This document shows, one piece after another, positions 61,143-64,000 of a DNA stretch of 64,000 bases. The stretch comes from Lewinellaceae bacterium (GTDB lineage: Bacteria; Bacteroidota; Bacteroidia; Chitinophagales; Saprospiraceae). The stretch lies in NCBI GenBank assembly GCA_020636075.1, contig JACJYO010000003.1:620001-684000 (forward strand). The letters run 5' to 3'. A model generated the notes under the pieces. The model had not been told where the DNA came from. It searched no databases and worked only from the letters and a program-made list of their open reading frames with translations. The position numbers and the translations under genes are program-made. How positions within the stretch are numbered: position 1 is the stretch's first letter; every line of letters starts with the position of its first letter.

Positions 61143-64000
61143 TCACTTCAAAATCACCAACTTCTCAAAATCACTCTCCGCCGTAGCCGTATTCCCGCTG
61201 ATATCTGTGCCGCGCACCTTCACCCGATAAAGGTACACCCCGCGTGCGAGGGTATCGTTGTATTCGTCTTTGCCATCCCAGGCGATGTCGGTTACCCGGA
61301 AGCCTTCGGCAGTGGTGCTGTGCAGGATCGTTTTAACAAGTTTTCCGGATACGGAGAAAATGCTGATCTGCACATCGAGCAGCTGGCCCGACAGGTTGTG
61401 CTCAAACTGGAAGTTCGTGTTGGTCGTGAAGGGATTGGGGTAGTTGAGCACATGCGCAAGGGCAGCCTTCCCATCTTCCGCCACGACAAATTCCGTGTAG
61501 CCTTCGCCGGAGTTGTTGGCAATGTCCCAGCCTTTGACGCGCAGCTTGTGGCGGCCCGGCGTGAGGTTGCGCAGCGGGTACAGCGCCTTGCCTTTTTGGG
61601 CGTTATCCTGTTCGCTTTCGTAGAAATCGTTGAGCACGATGGTCTCCAGCACGTTGTCGTCGAGCACGGCGGTGAGGTCGTGGCCCAGGCTGGTGCCGGT
61701 GACGTTCATGCCGTAGTCATCGGAGCACTTGACGAGAATCTTGGGACTTTTATCCGTAATCCCGCCAAAAACAAAAGCATCCGTATTGAGGAAAACCTCC
61801 ACGAGCGGCGGCGTGTCGTCTTTCACCAGATTGGCCGTGCCACCTACGATGATCTCCGTGTCGGCGCCGGCAGCATCGATCGGTGTACCGTCTTCGGCGT
61901 AGTAGCTGATCTTGGCGTTGCCGTAGGCGTAGTTGATGTCTTTAGGCACAACGAAATTGACCTTGAAGCGGCCGTTGGTCACAGTAGCGCTGCCTTTGAA
62001 CAAAATATTGCGTTGCACATTGAAGCTGCGCACCGGACTGCCCGGGTCTTGCCCCAGCGTTTGCAAGGTTTGTTTTTTATCAAACAGCGTCACGAACACG
62101 CGGCCGTTGAACGACGGCAGGAAGTTGCCGAGCGAGTCGGTCAGCTCGCCTTCCAGTTCAACTGGCATCAGTGCCTTCAGCGTGTCAGGTTGTGCCGGAT
62201 TGAAATCTTTGCCATTGATTTTCGTGGTGCGCACGCGGTGCTCCGGCAAGGCCAGGTACATGGCCGGGTCGCCCAGCAGGGTGAAGCGACGGGCGTTGTC
62301 TTCCGAGCCACCGGTCAGCGTGTTTTTCGAATCCTTCAAAATATCCCCCAGCGTGCGGTAGCGGCCGTCGGCTTGCCGGTGGAAAATGACCTCCTGGACA
62401 GCGTCGGTCAGTTTGTTGTTGCCGTCGATGTACACGGCGCGGACGGTCGTGAACAGCCCCACGGCGCCGGATTTGGCTTTCAGGAGTGCCTGTTCGCCGC
62501 CGGTCAGCGTGGTGTAGTCGTCATAGCCACCGAACGAGCAGGTGGCAGTGATGATGAGCGTGTAGCGGTCGATGTTTTCCCAGCCGGCGATGTCGTTGTT
62601 GTCGATCACGCGCTCCTGAGCCCAGCCGCGCGGTCCACCGTGGCCGATGTATTGCGCCAGCAGGCCGCCTTTGAAAATATTGGCGTTGATGGCTGCCTTT
62701 GCATCGGGGATGCGTTTTTCGCTGGACGTGGCCACCTGCTGGTAGGCATCGAAATAGATTTTTTCGGTGTTAAACCATTTTTCCGTGTTCTCCGCCGCCG
62801 TGGCCAGCTTGTCGGCCTGGTTGATATGGACGTTGAAATCTTCGTCGTCGCCAAAGTAGAGCAGGCGCAGGTGCCAGTCGCCAAGCGTCGACGGGTTGTT
62901 GTCGTAGTCCATGATCTTGGTGACGACCGCTTGGGCCTCCTCGGGCGTGCGTGGCGTCAGGCGACCCACGGCGATGTCGAGTGCGCCGTCGAGCGCACCG
63001 CTTTCGCCGTCGCTGAGCAGGGCGAAATAATCATCGGACGGAAAGGAGTAAATGGGGTTGTACGATTGGTAGGTTTCGAATACCGGGATGTAGTCGACGT
63101 TGTCCTCACTGTTGGTGTTGTTGCGCGGATCGAAGGAGCCGTCGCCGAACAAGAGCAGGTAATCGAACTTATTGGGGTTGCGCTCGAGCAGCATCCGCGC
63201 AAAATCGCGGATCGCAGTCGGGTCTTTGGCGCCCGAGGAAAATTCGTTGTACAGCTGGTCGACGCGTACAGTGGCTACATCAAGGCCGCTGTAGTTGCGC
63301 CGGTGTTCGGCAAGCGTTTGCACCGCAGCTTCAAAGTCGGGGTGGTAAACAATGACCATGTGGAGGTTTTCAAGGCCGTGCAGGTTTTGGTTGTCAATTT
63401 TTCCGACGGTTTTTTCCGGTTTTGGGAGTGCGCCATTGTCGTAAAAAGCAATAAAGTTGCGCAGGATACCCTGGGTGCTTACGCCAAATTCCAGGGTATT
63501 GGTGGAGCTCTGGGTTACCTGTTTTTTGGGCGCTTGCGGGTTGGTGATATCCCACACGGTCGCCGAACCGCTCAGGCCGCTCAGGCGGAAAGTGGTAGCG
63601 TCCTGGCTGAGGGTTTGCAGGTCGCGAAACTCCATCGTCTGACCGCTCATTTGCAGGCGGCGGCGGGCGTTCACTTCGAGGTAATCGAGCCAGCCTTCGC
63701 TGCTTTGCGATGCTTGCAAATACCGGACAGCGACCGGAATCGAATTGCCGGCTTCCGTCTGGAAGGTGCCGCTGATCAGGCCGTTGGCGGCAAAATCAGC
63801 CTCGTTGTTGCTCACCGGAACCCCGTTGATATTGCGGGTAAAACTGGCGCTGCCGGCCTGGATTTGCAGGGTAGTGGTCACGGCAGCGCGGCCGGCAAAT
63901 TCGGAGCGCAGGCGGGCATCGGCGCCGGCAACCAGGTTGGGGAAGTTGAGGGTATAGCTGCGCTCGCGGGTTTGAAAAAAGTAATCGCCAAACCAGCGTT
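61143..64000 (-). CDS. porU: Type IX secretion system sortase PorU (N-terminus outside window)
   Basis: C-terminal ~950 residues of PorU, the surface cysteine peptidase that cleaves type IX sorting domains and attaches cargo to A-LPS. The frame is open to the window edge (RWFGDYFFQTRERSYTLNFP precedes the first possible internal start), so the gene begins beyond 64000. The C25 gingipain-like domain has catalytic His in LLAQYIGHGGPRGWAQE and Cys in IITATCSFGGYDDYTTL, with YLLLFGDGSFDPRNN and FPSDDYFALLSDGE upstream. After it come Ig-like modules and a C-terminal FlgD-like/type-A-like segment (VLNYPNPFTTNTNFQFEHN, LVKTILHSTTAEGFRVTDIA). The usual partner porV is not downstream here. Confidence 0.9.
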   Translation of the reverse strand, partial: RWFGDYFFQTRERSYTLNFPNLVAGADARLRSEFAGRAAVTTTLQIQAGSASFTRNINGVPVSNNEADFAANGLISGTFQTEAGNSIPVAVRYLQASQSSEGWLDYLEVNARRRLQMSGQTMEFRDLQTLSQDATTFRLSGLSGSATVWDITNPQAPKKQVTQSSTNTLEFGVSTQGILRNFIAFYDNGALPKPEKTVGKIDNQNLHGLENLHMVIVYHPDFEAAVQTLAEHRRNYSGLDVATVRVDQLYNEFSSGAKDPTAIRDFARMLLERNPNKFDYLLLFGDGSFDPRNNTNSEDNVDYIPVFETYQSYNPIYSFPSDDYFALLSDGESGALDGALDIAVGRLTPRTPEEAQAVVTKIMDYDNNPSTLGDWHLRLLYFGDDEDFNVHINQADKLATAAENTEKWFNTEKIYFDAYQQVATSSEKRIPDAKAAINANIFKGGLLAQYIGHGGPRGWAQERVIDNNDIAGWENIDRYTLIITATCSFGGYDDYTTLTGGEQALLKAKSGAVGLFTTVRAVYIDGNNKLTDAVQEVIFHRQADGRYRTLGDILKDSKNTLTGGSEDNARRFTLLGDPAMYLALPEHRVRTTKINGKDFNPAQPDTLKALMPVELEGELTDSLGNFLPSFNGRVFVTLFDKKQTLQTLGQDPGSPVRSFNVQRNILFKGSATVTNGRFKVNFVVPKDINYAYGNAKISYYAEDGTPIDAAGADTEIIVGGTANLVKDDTPPLVEVFLNTDAFVFGGITDKSPKILVKCSDDYGMNVTGTSLGHDLTAVLDDNVLETIVLNDFYESEQDNAQKGKALYPLRNLTPGRHKLRVKGWDIANNSGEGYTEFVVAEDGKAALAHVLNYPNPFTTNTNFQFEHNLSGQLLDVQISIFSVSGKLVKTILHSTTAEGFRVTDIAWDGKDEYNDTLARGVYLYRVKVRGTDISGNTATAESDFEKLVILK

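Overview
The window looks like chromosomal DNA of a Bacteroidota bacterium, most likely a Saprospiria-type lineage; the rank below phylum is inference. Supporting signs are a type IX secretion sortase (PorU) with two secreted proteins carrying type A sorting domains, paired WG-repeat proteins, a LytS-type sensor kinase with a periplasmic propeller and its LytTR regulator, CBM20-GH77 amylomaltase, eukaryote-like class Ia ribonucleotide reductase, and starts without Shine-Dalgarno motifs. Most of the window is moderately GC-rich, with two clear AT-rich exceptions.

Layout. 0-5.7 kb: small membrane protein with an effector-associated-like tail, 4-alpha-glucanotransferase, GT2 glycosyltransferase, secreted esterase. 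5.7-11.1 kb: a 600-base gap with a cluster of DnaA boxes, then nrdB, a YegP-like protein, an outer-membrane barrel and nrdA. 11.5-19.6 kb: DUF1648 protein, two WG-repeat proteins and a 1193-residue propeller plus barrel protein. 19.7-21.2 kb: an IS110-family (IS1111-type) element. 21.6-29.8 kb: housekeeping genes (flavin reductase, HAD phosphatase, def, ruvX, CYTH protein, thrS, Uma2 nuclease, S9 peptidase). 29.8-32.1 kb: a nested palindromic element, DUF2147 protein, direct repeats and a truncated mfd. 32.1-41.9 kb: GT39 protein, prfB with its programmed frameshift, two FKBP lipoproteins, nrnA, ferritin, barrel protein, ABC exporter and a small membrane protein. 42-50.5 kb: LytTR regulator and sensor kinase, FkbM methyltransferase and a large type IX cargo; an AT-rich block starts inside the kinase gene and ends inside the cargo gene. 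50.6-56.6 kb: MacB/FtsX-like permease, SDR enzyme, and a four-gene membrane redox cluster with an MsrQ-like/Rieske fusion. 56.7-60.4 kb: a decaying NB-ARC/TPR (STAND, NLR-like) gene split by a decayed IS256-family element. 60.4-64 kb: RelE/ParE toxin-antitoxin pair and porU, which runs off the window.

How it fits together. nrdB and nrdA make deoxyribonucleotides, and the DnaA boxes before nrdB suggest a link to replication initiation (control of nrd, or an origin). PorU would cleave and anchor cargo such as the esterase and the IgGFc-like protein. The intergenic spaces carry at least three families of palindromic repeats, one of which flanks the IS110 element. No tRNA, rRNA or CRISPR array was seen. 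The strongest candidates for something undescribed are the 54.0-56.6 kb redox cluster, the mosaic 45.1-48.4 kb block and the DnaA-box cluster.
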